Source of the DNA: Centroberyx gerrardi
Taxonomy: Eukaryota > Chordata > Actinopteri > Beryciformes > Berycidae
Assembly (NCBI RefSeq): GCF_048128805.1
Contig: NC_136000.1
Span: forward strand, 11,620,354 to 11,684,353
Direction of reading: 5' to 3'
Length of the DNA stretch: 64,000 bases
Position numbers and translations under genes: made by a program
In this document: one piece after another, positions 44,301 through 57,400 of the stretch
Layout: each line of letters opens with the position of its first letter
Numbering within the stretch: the first letter of the stretch is position 1
Notes under the pieces: model-generated
What the model was told of the DNA's origin: nothing
What the model saw: the letters and a program-made list of their open reading frames with translations, nothing else
Database searches by the model: none

Positions 44301-46989
44301 CACTATTATCTCTCCCCCCAGTTCAGTGATTATTCCAAAGAGTCCAGAGGAGTTGCAGCCCCCTGCTGTCACCCGCTGTCCGGTGCAGCCGTCGTTCCTC
44401 CCCTCCCTTCCCCTCAGCTTGTGTCCTGCCCTGCTGAGAGCCGCCCTGCTGGGGGAGGAGGGGCGGCGGCTGTGCTGCTGTAGCTCCACACTGATGCCAC
44501 TCATAACTGACCTGGAATATGATGCCTTCATTACGGGCCAGCCCCCACACAGTGAGCAGATCCTGGTGGTGTGTGTGACTCCGCCGCGCCAACCCGTCGA
44601 CACACACACGGCGCCCAGCCAGGGCGCGCTGGAGCAGCTTTATGAGAGGAGGAACAAGAATAGAACCATGCCCTGCACACAGGTCTGAATGGTCTTTTAC
44701 ATATGTGCTAAAGCATATATACATATACCCATCCAAGCATGAACATCACTGCAGACTTGCATATATAACCAGTGGTGGAGAAAGTACTCAAATTCTTTAT
44801 TTAAGTGAAAGTAGCAATGGAAAATACTTCATTAAAGGTAAAGGTTCTGCATTCAAAAATTTACTTAAGTAAAAGTATAGAAATATTAGCAGTAAAATGC
44901 ACTTAAAAGAGTAAAAAGTGCAATATTTCCCTCTGAAATGTAGTGGAGTAGTTACTTTACTCTTAGCTACTTTCCACCTCTGTATATAACAGTTAGTTGT
45001 TTCAGTATAGTAAAAATGACAACCTCAGAATCGGAATCACTTTAATCACCAAGTACAACATGAATTTTTCTTGGTGATATTAATTCTGAGATATATTGAC
45101 TATACTTACAGAGTATCTCAAAACATAGTGATGCACACAAGGACAATAGGACCTCACATACAATGCAAAGGGGAGTGCAGTGCATGGACAATTTTATAGC
45201 ATTACATATATATCATATGATGCTTCACAATCTGTAACTGTTAACTGAAAGTTACAGGTTACTTTTTCACGCTTGACTTCCCCTGTCCAGTGCCAGATGG
45301 ACTCGTTTCGCCTGGTGAGGTATGAGATGTCTAGAGGGAAGGCCTGCTGCGGAGCCCAGAACACCCTGCTGCAGCACCGACACAACGCTGCTCCTGGGAT
45401 GGTCCTGGTCAGTGAGCCAGCTGCAGGCTTGGCCAAAGGCTCCATGCACTATTCAGCACACATACTCATGCAGCCCACTGGGTGGCAGCACCGCTTCCGT
45501 AAAACAGGAGATGCGGGGGACTGTAGTACAGTACATTATATAAGAAGTTGCCCTTTCCAAGAAATCCAGTCATTTATCATAAGTAGGCTGACAAGTAGTG
45601 AGAGATGACATTTCTTAATTAAAGGGGAGCTTTCATTTTTAGTTTTGCCTACAGTCATGGCAGCCGCTCAGATGATTTTTGTTGTAGAAAATGAAAATTC
45701 CCCTTCCAAGCCATAAATCAGACTGAAATAACTATAACATAGTGACACAAAATAGGGCCAGCACTTAGATATTTCAGGCCCAAAGACATTACTCCTAACT
45801 GACTTACAGAGAGAGAGCAGCCATTATGATGGACAGAATACGCAGGTTCCTCTGTTGTGAAATCTGAAACCAGAAATGACTACATGACTGATTGACATAT
45901 GTTGCGAAAATCCAGACTGTGGTAGAAACCACGTCTCTATTACCTCAATAAAAATTCATGGATTGCCGGTCAGAAAAATGAGGAAGAGGGAAGTGCAGGC
46001 CTAATGCTTTTTAAATATGATAAAATAACTGCAGTTCTTAAAATGTTTGTTTTTCTTCAGGATCCATGTGCGTATTGACATAAATGGGATAGCCTTATCA
46101 CACATAATGTTAAGTCTCCTTGTTAATATGATAGATGTACATCAGACAGAAGCTGCTGTTTGCGGACTACATCTTCAGTGGCTACAGTTGCTCCGTCAGG
46201 GACCTTCACAAGCAAATCTCTCGAACCAGGGGAGACTACAGATTAGGCCTCAGCCTCCCTCCAGACTACAAGTTCAGGTACCACTGCAGCATACTGGGTG
46301 TGGATCTGATTTAACAGTAGGAAAAAATGTATTCAGCCTTATCCATAGGCAGTGAAAAGGGTTACCCCCTTTGAACTCCAGCCAATTATCATCATGATGT
46401 TAGCAACTACAAATAAACAAAATGTATCAGAGTAGTGCTAGTTTATGATTTATATCAGTTTAACAGTTGAGTTGAATCCATTTCAGAGATTAAGAGGTTG
46501 ATAAGCAAAATTTAGCTGCTTTTACCCTCCTCCGGATCCCTGTTCATGATTTTCTTTCCATTATTTGCAGTGTTATGATGAAGACCTCTGCAGCCGGAGA
46601 CTTGCCTAACGCACAAGAACCCCATGCAACACTAATAGGAGGCGATCCTCCAGGCACAGCTCCTTCAGTGGAGAAGGAAAAGACTCTGTGCAGTGAGAGG
46701 TAGGCGACTGAATGCACATTTTAAGACAAATTCCTGCACATTTATTATAGTTGGTGAATAAAGTGATTCTGATTCTTTCCCCTATATTGTGTTGTGTTCT
46801 CATCATCTTTCACTGTGCCTGTGTTGATAATACAATTTAAGCGATCTCTGATGATGTGACCCATATGATGTCCTAATTCTTAACAGGAAAACCACTCAAG
46901 GTCCCGAGGCATCACTCCTACGACAGAGAGCCACTTATATGAAGGCAAAAAAGACTGCTGTTCCTCTTGTTCCCATTGTCATACACTGA
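38364..46989 (+). CDS. FAM194-domain protein, C3orf20-like, 18 exons modelled
   Basis: Exons: 38364-38423, 38498-38592, 38679-39235, 39755-39811 (weak), 39919-40018, 40292-40501, 40642-40791, 40935-41055, 41781-41906, 41990-42109, 42435-42606, 42972-43191, 44082-44162, 44322-44682, 45291-45407, 46135-46277, 46571-46699, 46887-46989 (TGA). The model is 973 residues and in phase throughout. The centre holds the FAM194 domain shared by ERICH6 and C3orf20: 'YRINDGSSIIYYPSGRVAVC', 'GGFYTNVFSDSECPVILATI', 'VWDQDGGLMYDLYG', 'KEWTW', 'SVRLFSG'. Upstream are 'QHKWTEEGCIPHGLVNILNY' and a fast-changing acidic/basic stretch; downstream is 'CPALLRAALLGEEGRRLCCC'. The molecular function of this family is unknown; testis or ciliary expression would be expected from relatives. 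No signal peptide or membrane segment was seen. Human C3orf20 neighbours FGD5 and NR2C2; here the neighbours are fgd6 and nr2c1. ERICH6-like is the alternative. Confidence 0.8.
42336..42392. repeat. Possible SINE core fragment
   Basis: The sequence 'gagtcactttggataggacagcctgctaaatgcctta' resembles the reverse complement of the 'gcagacgcttttatccaaagcgac' core of teleost SINEs, with decay. It lies just before the exon at 42435. Confidence 0.45.
43449..43817. mobile_element. Tc1/mariner-type non-autonomous element
   Basis: Terminal inverted repeats cactaccagtcaaaagcttg and the matching gactggtagtg end flank 369 bases, with TA on both sides (43447-43448 and 43818-43819), the Tc1 target site. Internal sequence ('aaatcaaaactat...tagccactctttgccttgatgg') is that of degenerate fish Tc1-like elements. 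No transposase frame survives. It lies in an intron of the C3orf20-like gene. Confidence 0.85.
44770..44982. mobile_element. hAT-type MITE with perfect 8-bp target duplication
   Basis: The element starts cagtggtggagaaagtactc and ends ctactttccacctctg, inverted termini of an abundant teleost hAT MITE. tatataac is duplicated exactly at 44762-44769 and 44983-44990. It has 213 bases, no coding capacity, and lies in an intron of the C3orf20-like gene. Confidence 0.9.
45028..45190 (-). mobile_element. LINE 3' end, minus orientation
   Basis: 'cagaatcggaatcactttaatcaccaagtacaacatgaatttttcttgg' is a reversed GATTCT-tailed LINE terminus, similar to the copy at 24.1 kb, including the 'cctcacatacaatgcaaagg' segment. 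Confidence 0.6.
46735..46779 (+). mobile_element. Short LINE tail remnant
   Basis: 'ggtgaataaagtgattctgattctt' is the characteristic LINE 3' tail. Almost nothing of the element body is left. Confidence 0.45.
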
Positions 46990-48227
46990 GCATGGTCTAC
47001 TGACAGGATTGCATCAATGTCAGTCCATTTGTATTCATTACAAAATCAAAAGCTACAAAACGGCATAAGCTGCAGGTTAATACTCGGGTTAATGTGCAAG
47101 GAGACTGCCTAATTTGCTTACTTGGCAGGTTATTGGCACCACTGATTGCTCGACTCTGTAATTGAGATGCAAAATGGCTTTCAGCGTTTGGCAGTAAGGA
47201 GGCACATTGGCAACGCTCAGAGGCATCAGGGCACAAGATTCATCATCAAAGATAATCAGTGACCACTAATGTTAATGTCGCTATTTCAGTGATCTCTGAA
47301 TAATGAACTTGTGCACTTTATCATGGTGAAGATAAATGGGAAATATCTGTTTCATCGTTTTTTTTAAGTAAAGATGAGTAGACCTAATAAAGATGCAGAT
47401 ATCCATTGTTTATTTTTATTTTTATTGAATGTCTTTCAGGATATTTTAAAGGTGTCATTCATTTCCCTTCCTTCCTGCCAGCCAGATCAGGTGAAGGAAT
47501 ATATTTCCTGTAAGGATGACTGATTGACCAACACGCTGACAAAGTTACAGTGTGATGAACACACAGCTGATGAATGATGTATTTTGAGGTTTTACTTCCT
47601 CAACAAACTGATATATTTAGCTTACGTCGATTCTGCTGGCTTCCACTGATATTTCAGGTTGCTTATTCATTCTAGTGCTGTTAATAGTAGCACTGATGAT
47701 GTAGGTGGAAAGATATGTGCGTGGAAAATTCTTCTATAATGATGAACATGGGCAAAGTTATGTGATCTTAACCTAATTGGTTAGGCGTATTCACCTGATA
47801 GAGGCTACACATTAATCAGGTTATACAAATGGTTAACTTCCATAATATCATCGACTTTGAGTAAAAATTTAAGTCAACATTTATTTTTAATTTTCATTTA
47901 TGAGTAACATTTTTGGTTCTATCAGATTTATGATGTTTATTTGTGGTTCCTGAGGACCCCTAGTGGATTGTTTGGGGGGAAAAAAACAATAGGAAGTTCA
48001 TTGGTACTTGTCACAGGCAGAGAGTGCGGATCACAGTGAGCATGAACAGTTTCCAGCAGGATCACAAGTGTTGCACTAAGAAAAACGAAGAAAAAGGTCG
48101 GTCGACTGAGAGAGAACTTATTTTGAGTCCGCGGCTTGCGATGTGTGTGTTGGAAAAGAATGGTAGCTGTGTCCGCTGCGCTGATTTATAAGAGTTGACA
48201 AAAACACAGAAGACGTGCGAACCAGTC
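46990..48227. other. Intergenic, C3orf20-like 3' UTR and fgd6 5' region
   Basis: AATAAA at 47386-47391 may end the C3orf20-like transcript. The fgd6 promoter and 5' UTR lie in the last few hundred bases. VEZT, which separates METAP2 and FGD6 in human, is not seen here or elsewhere in the window. Confidence 0.5.
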
Positions 48228-51200
48228 ATGAACTCAGGTAAGTGTTTGGCACCTTTTTATTCATCAGAAGTGATTTTGTTGGTCAGATTTTGGTAGCACC
48301 TGGATACAGCTGTGGTAACTGTAAACCAAGTGTCATATTGCGAATTAAGAATCCCAGATGCGCTCATTTAAACTGTTGCGTGTATTTATTATAGTATTTG
48401 AGCATATATTTCAGGGGCAGGTAGAATGACGCTTGCTTTCTGTCTGTCATATTCCTTATCTGTCAGTCAAATTCCCGTGGTGGTTGTTGTCCCAAATCCC
48501 CCCCAATTTAGCCTATATTACATTAGATTGCTTATGCAGACTTGTGTCCAACTGTGGCTCGCTGAAAAGACAGTATAAAGCTGTGGTTTCATGTGGGATT
48601 TGCTGAGAGGAAAACAAAACGCCTCTCCCTCTTGGATGCCTCTGCCTGTATTTCTGTCAGCAGGTCAGCATGTTACTGTTTTGTCCACCTCAGAGGATTT
48701 TAAGACACTGGATAAGCCAGATGTATCAGTTTGCTTGAGCCTTTTCCAACCATACAGTACCAGCTCCCTCCTCCTTTTCTCCCCCACTCCTTACCTCCTT
48801 ACCAGTTCCCATCTGGCCCTCCTTCTCCCTGTTGACTGGGCTGTTAGCTGGATTACTGTGTTGTTGTGAAGAGTGGCAAACAAAAGCCATGTGATGTGTC
48901 GACCCCCCAGAGAGTTGTTTTACTATTCTGTGGTATTGCTCTGCAGGAAGCTGTAACTAGTTTAAGATCAGTGATACAGAGAAGATTTAAAGATACAGCC
49001 ACTTCACATTAGGTCAGCATCAGTCATACTACTGAACATATATCACATGTGCCATTTGGCTATTCAACTTCCCCCATGGTGTCAAATTAGCCCTACAACT
49101 CGGCGCTTTAACCTTTTGCAGCCTTTCAGCTCTGATGCTATTTTCAAGCCATGATGAGATACCCTCACACATAATTTCTAGAGCGTATCTTTTGTCTCTC
49201 TCCTCAGGCATGCAGAAGCCACCTTTGGCCCCTAAACCAAAACTAGTGCAGCCCCAGAGGCCGGGACTGTCTCCTTCAACCCCCAGAAGAGATGGCCTCC
49301 CTCCCCCCTCCCCTGGCACACCAAATAGGGTTAAACCAGCACTGGCCCCCAAACCCTGCCTCCCCAAACTCACCACCGCTGTGGAATCCAAACCACTCTC
49401 TTCAAAGAGCCTATACCAAACATCTGTATCTGAAAAAACAGAGATCCCAAGGACCATAGGTCTCCTTAACTCTAAAAATGGAATACAACAAGAGAACAAA
49501 AAGCCAGATTGGGATTATATAATTCCTATCTGCCTGTGTAGCCAGGAAAACTGTCAATGCATGGGGAACACTGCAGACAAAATAGAGAAAGACCTGAAAA
49601 CGCTGCATAAAGGTAAACTGGAAGAATCCAGAAAGCCTGTCTCTAGATCTCAAGGTAGCCAGGATAACAGAGGGGAGAAAATGGACAACGCTAAATGCCA
49701 AATGATGAACACCAGTCCTCTTGGAAATGTTTCTTTACAGCCTGCATCCTCCTATACCCACCTCTCTAAACATAAACCTCTCCAGGAAACGCTCACTCAG
49801 ACTAAACTGATAGAAACTATAGACAAAAATCTCAACACAGACATAGTTAGCTCAAGTCCTGTGGTGACTGTGAGGCCCTCTCTGCCTCACAGAACCTGGA
49901 GTGATGAGGCAAACGGTAACACAATACCTTTCAGTGCTGTTGGGCGAGGACCAGAGGAAGATCCACTTGGCTCCAAGCACATGTCTTGTGTGTCCCGTCC
50001 CAACCCCACCTCAGTCCCATCAGTCCCTAGGAAGCCTCTCCCTGTCCCTGTACCGCGGAAACCCAGGAAGGCTGGACTGATCCGCCAGGAAAAGGTGGAG
50101 GACGAGAGGGAAGAGATTGTGAGTCGGGAAGGGATGGAAATGAACGTCAAAGAGGTGAAGGTGTCGTCAGAGAGGAAGGGCAGCTCATCTCTGTCTGTCA
50201 GTGTACCTGTTCCAGTGCAGAACGCCCCTGTCAGCGAGAACAGGCAGCCGCTCTTGCTATCTGTAAGAAAAGCCTGCGCGCCGCCAGCCCCTCCGCCCAG
50301 GAAGAAACCTTTCCTATCTGCACCTGAGAGAGCGCTCACCTCTGCTCCTCACACACTCCCGCAGGATGTGGAGGAGGAAGACCTGGGGTGGGACAACGGC
50401 ATCTACGAGATGGAGCTCTCAGTAGATGAGGAGGATGAAGAGGTGGGGAAGGAGGAGGAAGGAAGGGATGATCAGGAGGCGGTCTACAGCGACCTCACAC
50501 GCTTTCCTCCTTCCACCAGTCCGTTCAGTCAGCCGGACCTCAGCCGTCACTCAGCCCTCACCGTGACAACCAGCGGCAGGTCAGAGGAAGATGGGGCTGT
50601 CAAGGTAGCACCGAAGAAGCCCCAGAGACACAGCGTTGCCATGGCGTGGATGCTGAAGAAGGAATCTTCTGAGGAGAGAGAGGAGGGGAAATTTGCAGAT
50701 AATGATAAAAGGCAGACCCGTGTTATCCAAGATGGCGCTTTGAAGGAGAGGGTTATGAGGGAGCTGCCTTTGCCCCGAGGTGGCAAAACAGGCAAGAGCC
50801 TCATTCCAGCTCTGGTGGCATCTGGACCTGCCAAGCCTTCTCGTTCCAGCATGGGCAAACAGAGAGCCAAGTCGTTTACTGCTGCTGACCTCACTCACTC
50901 TGAAGGACAGAGGAGGAACTCTTTTCGGAGGCTCCTGGACTTGAAGCTCTCTGTGAAGATGTTGCCTAAGCTGATCGTAAAAGGAGGCCAGACACCGGAC
51001 TGCGCTGCACCTGAAACCGAGCAATGTGTGGACGGGGACCAAGATGGACTTCAGGACTTCCAAGAGCGCCTTGGCCCTCAGATGTTGGGTGGGCGGAAGT
51101 TCTCCTGCCCGCATATTGGAGTGGAGCAAAATGTGGACGGAGATGAGTTTTCTCCTGGTATGGAACAAGCTGTCGAGTATGAGAACATTCCTCACTATGA

Positions 51201-51404
51201 GGAGATACCGGATTACATGAACCTGCCTGTGGGAGCGGCAGTGGCAGTGGCATCCCCCCAAGCCCCGCCGCCAGTAGCCTGGCAGAGCGCCATGTATGAT
51301 GATGAGAACATTTATGAGGAGCAGGAGCCATATGTGCCTCTGGAGAAAAACACTGGACACCAACAGAAGCATCGAGGCAATGAGAGGTAGAGCATGGTGG
51401 CTTT

Positions 51405-51443
<39 letters not shown>

Positions 51444-54400
51444 TACCTCAAAACATGTCAAAACTAATTGGGTCATTATTTTTTTTCTCCTGTATGAAAA
51501 GTGACTTCCCTTGTTCCCATAAAGAAGGGTAGGAAAACAATAGACTGTAGATGATACAGACTGACCAAAGCTGTTTATCTGCAGTCAAAGATTAAATTAA
51601 TGACAGAGTACTGTGCATCATTTATAAGTAGGACAGATCAAAGGGGAGCATGTCATGTGTATTTGTGTTGCATGCTCCTGTCTGGGGAGTTTGACCGGTA
51701 TAGTGGCACGTGCTTGAATGGCACACCTGTCAGAAGTTGATGGATTGTGGAATGGCCTAATAGTTAGGAATGCACATAAACAATTAGAAAATTATATTGA
51801 AAAATCGTCTTTATACAGAAGGTTATTGTCAGAGGCAACACACTGTTTGAGAACAATTGGCCTGGGAAGGTAATGGTGTGTGTAATTAGTTCAAAAGGTC
51901 TTAGTTCAAGCAGTCGTCAGCCTACTGTGAGTTGTGGTGCATGTCACCAGTCTAATAAAGCGCAACAGTTTCACTTATCTCAGGCAAAGAGGCGACATAG
52001 TCCACAAGTGTTTCTCTTTTGTACCTTGAACTTGAAACGTTGGCTGGGACGATCAATCTGGTTAAGTAGTTTAAGAAAACTTTTAGTGTGTGTGTGCACT
52101 CTTAAAAGTAATGTTTGAAATGATCCTTTTATGCAAATAATTTATATGTTGTGGTTCATGAATGATCAGTGAGCAGAAGTCAGTTGGCGTTTGAAAAATG
52201 CGATCTGAGGATTACAGTTTGTACAACAGTACTCTGTGCCTCGGACGGCTTAGTGTGTCAGCCGTCTTTGCTCCTAACTGTGCAACAATCACATGTTAAA
52301 AACACGTTGAGCTGCTCACAAACAGAGAGCAGTCATAATTAACTGCACCAGCTATAGTAAACAGGCCGTGGCATCAGTGTAGGACCTGTAGACGTTGGCT
52401 TATTGGGTGTGCTGCTTAGCCTTGGCCTAGTTCTTTGCACTTTCTTTCAGGGAGTTGCTGTTGTTTCAAATGTAGCCCTCCACTGGGATTTGTGGCATTT
52501 ACAGTATGATGTGTAGCCTCTCTTTGGTGTAGCCTAGGCAATTCGTATCTAGTCATTTTAGAGCTGCAAGATTACATTAACAAAGGTTTGTGATGATTAG
52601 TGGTGAGTGACTGGTTTGGAGTTTGGCCCTTTTACTGTTTTGGTTGGAGGGAGCAGGACTCAGCCAAACTACTATGCTGACCTAAGGCAAGCGGTTGGAC
52701 TAGGGCTCGAGTGTTATGTGACAGAGTTGATGATTATCATTAAATGGGTTTTCCGGCTCTGTCAAGCGCTCCCTTTCCTGTGTGTTCTTTTTCATGGCTC
52801 TCACTTTCTCTGAGCAGGAAATGTTAGAGTACTGCAGAACTGACCATTTTTCTCTTTTTCTCTATTTTCTCAAAAAGACACCCTCCCTCAACTGATATGC
52901 TGACACAGTTGGTCTCATTCCAAACCTCCTCCTCTCTTTCCCCCTCTTCCAGGTCTCACATGCAAACTTTCCTTTAAATTTTACACCAATCATCTAAATG
53001 TGTTATTGTGATACATGGCTTGGTGCTGTGTGCATGTTTCAAGGTGTGTCATTGTGTGCTGCGCGCACAGTGTTTTTAAACGACTGCAGCTGCTTCTGTA
53101 CATGCAAAACACGTGTACAGTTTTTTCAGTCATCCTCTGGCATCTGTATCAGTTTTCCTTTGACCGTAACACCCTGCCCTTTTAATAGAGGCTCTGTTAA
53201 TGAGGAGGTGGCCCGGCTGGATGATGCGCCCTCAGATGATGACATCATCATGGCCCACAGCTCGGACGAGGAGGATGAGGAGGACGACGCTAGCTCCACC
53301 TCCAGTAAAGGAGACCGTGAGCAGCCAGAGGAGAGGGCGGTGAGGAGGAGTCGCTATTAGATTTACGACCGCAGTGCCTTCATGCGCTCAGAAATATTTA
53401 CCCAAGCCAATTTACAGGTTTTGTTCTTTGCCAAGTGTGAGAGACAAACATAAAGTATTTGTCTTGGCCCCATAAGCAAGACTATTCCTCCTTTTTGACA
53501 CTTTGTTCACTCATCTGTATTAACCTCACGCACAACAGCCATATACTGTTGCTTGGAAATCATATCTGATCTTCAAATATATGATAATGCACAGTATGAA
53601 TCCATAACACGCAGTCAGTTTTGCCATGAGTCTATCTTGAGTAAATGTGTGCTACACAGTGATTTAGTATAGTACATCCTAAGTGTATGGATTGTAAATC
53701 TATGTTTTTGCACCTGTGTTAGACTGAGCACGGGCCAAAGAAGAGCAAGATACACCACATCGCCACAGAGATCATGAGCTCTGAGAATGTGTAAGAGTCT
53801 AAAATGTTTCTTGATACTCCACTACCTTACTCATCCACTACAGCTTCTCTAACTTTTCCCCCTCATTGTTTTTGTTTTCTAGGTTTGTTGATGTGCTGAA
53901 GCTGCTTCATATTGTAAGTATCCTCATATCTGCCCCCTTTTGTGTTACATTTGATTCACACAAAAACAAGCTCTATGTTTGCTGTGTAACACGAGAAGAG
54001 CTGAGGCTAGTATTATTCTGTATATGTTTTATGTAGTTCAAGCTCTACTGTGTGAGCCAAGATTCTCCATATGTGTTTGATTATGCTAGCCACTGGGGCA
54101 CACCCCATGTGGGATAGACAGTGTGTGGACCCCACTCCCCTCAGTCTCGCCCGCATGGCTCACATTCCTCACGGTTTTCCCCAGACTTTCAGCGGTTGTG
54201 CGATCTGACAATAACATAGTAAGCTTGTCTCGACTTAGAGGGAGTCAAAGAGTCTCCTTGTGGTGTTTTGAGAAACATAATCTCTAACGGATCTAAGCAA
54301 ACCTAAGCCAATGAAACGATCTGATGATTTAGTTTAGCCTGTTTAGTAAGCACAAAAACAATTGCGGAAACAACATCAGAAACTCACTCAAGGGTCACAG

Positions 54401-57400
54401 AAATATTTAGTAACATCTATTGTCAGGGCAGTATGGCTCTGACCTACTTTATACTATTGGTTACTGTCTAGCAATTGAAGCTTATTCTACTTTTCCACTT
54501 ATTCTAAGTCGCTCTAGATATGAGTGTCAGCTCATACATGATTAGGTACAAGACGGCAATCCCAAATATGTGCAAGTTTGGAACAAACTCTCAAACTTCT
54601 CTCTCTGTAGATGAGTATGGTATCAAAAAAGGATGAATTGGGGCATATGGGAAAATATTTTGTGAGACAAAGGTTGAGAAACGAGAATGGAGTAGTAGGA
54701 CTGAGTCATTAGCGATGACTCCTCACTGTGGCGCACAGACAGGAAGTAATGGGTCTCTGTAGACCGTACAGGAGTCTAGTCCAGTAATCAGGAACAGTCG
54801 TACCAAGTTCAAAGGAATGTTGCTGTGTCTTAGTATTTGTTCTCCATCTCTTACCCTGAACTCGTCCACCTTTTCACAAGTTGATGGATGATAACATAAC
54901 GTGCCATTTGTTGTGTTGTTTTTATCTAAGGCATAGATATAGCATGTGTTTTTAGCATGGGTGGCCTCAGTGGGAATCAAACCCCCTATCCTGACAATGT
55001 TTGTGCCATGCTCTGCCTATTGAGTTACACAGGAGCACAACAGATTCAGTCCTGTCTGCATTGTTATCCTTTTAAACATCCATTTTTTTTCTTATATCTT
55101 GCCACATCCCTGACCCTCCTCCTGTACTATCAGCTGGGTAGTAGGAGGAGATCACACATCTTAACCACAGGAGTTCTCGACTCTGTCTTCTCTCTGTAAG
55201 CAGTTTCTGTGCCCCGTGTCCCATAAACCACAAAATACCTCCACATCATCAGAAAGAGAAGCAGAAACAGCACCCTCAGGCTCCCCTGCTCTCTTTTTTT
55301 TAGTACTGGTTCATGGTATCCTGGAAATTTAAGGATGCTTAATGCGAGACAGCTTTGTGTAAGGGTCATAGTCAACATTACCCCTATCCTTTGTACTTAA
55401 GGCCCCTGGAGCTTACCTAATTTGGTGTGTTATCTTCAGCTTTTTTGTGACTTCTCAGTTTTATAAGTCCAATTCTGGACTTATGGGTTTGATTTTATAC
55501 TGTGGCACTCTCCTACTGATCCTATAGTGATCCTACTATATCTGACTACTCTGTATCTGTAGGACTTCCGTGATGCGGTGTCCAAAGCGTCTCGTCAGAG
55601 TGGGAAGCCTGTGATTGAGGAGCGATTTCTCAACCAGATCCTGTACTACCTTCCCCAACTCTATGAACTCAACCAAGACCTGCTCAGAGAGCTGGAGCAG
55701 AGAGTGGCCAAATGGTACCACAGCCATAAAAGCTGTTTTTACTAGCAATTTTTGTGTATATGAATCACTGTCAACATGTGCATCGATCATACCTGATGAA
55801 AACTGTATTCCTGTAAACATAATTTTGAAGTGGCATTTTATATGAATGCCGCTAACGACCCTAGAGCATCAACAGTCTTGTTTATCCTCTCCCTTTCTGT
55901 TGATAGGGATGAGAATGCCCAGCTGGCAGATATTTTCGTGAAGAAGGGGCCCTATCTGAAGATGTACTCCACATACATCCGCGAGTTTGATAGGAATGTG
56001 GCTCTACTGGAAGAGCAGAGTAAGAAGAACCCAGCGTTCGGCGGAGTGGTGCGAGAATTTGAGGTAACGAGGCTTGTTCAACCTGTTTTCTCTGTCTCTC
56101 TCTCTGTCTGAGAGGTGTGTCTTTGGGTCAGTGAGGTGTCATTGTTTGTGTGCGTGTGTGTGTGTTTGATTCTGAAAACTGTGTCATTTATGATGTGTGT
56201 TGTTCTTTGTTCAAGGCCAGTCCACGCTGTGCCAACTTGGCTCTGAAGCATTATTTACTGAAGCCTGTGCAGAGGATCCCCCAGTATCAGCTGCTGCTCA
56301 CAGGTACTTCTGAAACTCATTAGGTCCATACAGTTTATTTTCATGACACATTATTCTTAAATTAAAAGGATATTGACTGATGTTCAGAATCATCACAGAC
56401 AGAATGAGTCCAATTCCAAATCACCCATTCATCCTCAAACTTATGGATTCTGGATGGACAATTTAAATGTTTGACTGTCTTGTGATGTCTCATTATAGGC
56501 GTCACGCTGCCATCTGGTGGTCAGAAAAAACAAAACTAGTTTGGAATTTCTATCTTGTTCTTCAAACCTCATATAATAAGATTTTTGAAGTACAGCCCAA
56601 ATCAGATTTGGTGACATAACACGCTTTAACATGAGCAAGCTTAGCGTTTCATGGGTCTAATGGATCGGGGCCGATCGCTCGGTGCCAAAATGTGAAGAAT
56701 GTTTCTCACGTCACTCTTGTATAATTACATTATGTAAGCACCTGCAGATCCCGTATCTAGGATTTTCATTTCAGATTACATTCCAGGAATTTACTACACA
56801 ACACAAAGCACTTGTAACCCTGTGTACTACCAGTTTTCACCTTCTTGTTTGATCGGATTATTGACCCTGGCTCTGACATGTTTCTAACCGTATTTCAGAC
56901 TATCTAAAAAACCTGCCTCCAGACTCAGTGGATTACAAAGACACACAAGGTAAACCAAGAGTGTTTTTTATTGTCAGCAATACATCTGTAGCTGCAAATT
57001 CACCTGATTATGTCGGAATAGGAATAGAAACATTGTTATTTCTGTGATAGACACTTTATACATTTTTATCCATACAGCTGCCCTTGGTATAGTGAAAGAG
57101 GTGGCCAATCATGCCAACGACATCATGAAACAAGGGGTGAGAGCCAGTCTAAATTCAACAACTAGGCTAATTCGATTTAACATGTTGATAAAATGCTCTG
57201 TACAAGTTGCTGATGTCCAGTTATTTCCTCTCAGGATAACTTCCAGAAGCTGATCCAGGTGCAGTGCAATCTGAACGGACACCATGAGATCGTCCAGCCT
57301 GGGAGGGTAAAGCCTAATATTGCTTAAATTTATAGGCCTTGTTATATTGTTATTCATTTTACTGCTGAATTTGTATGTAGTAATAAAAATCATAAACTTG

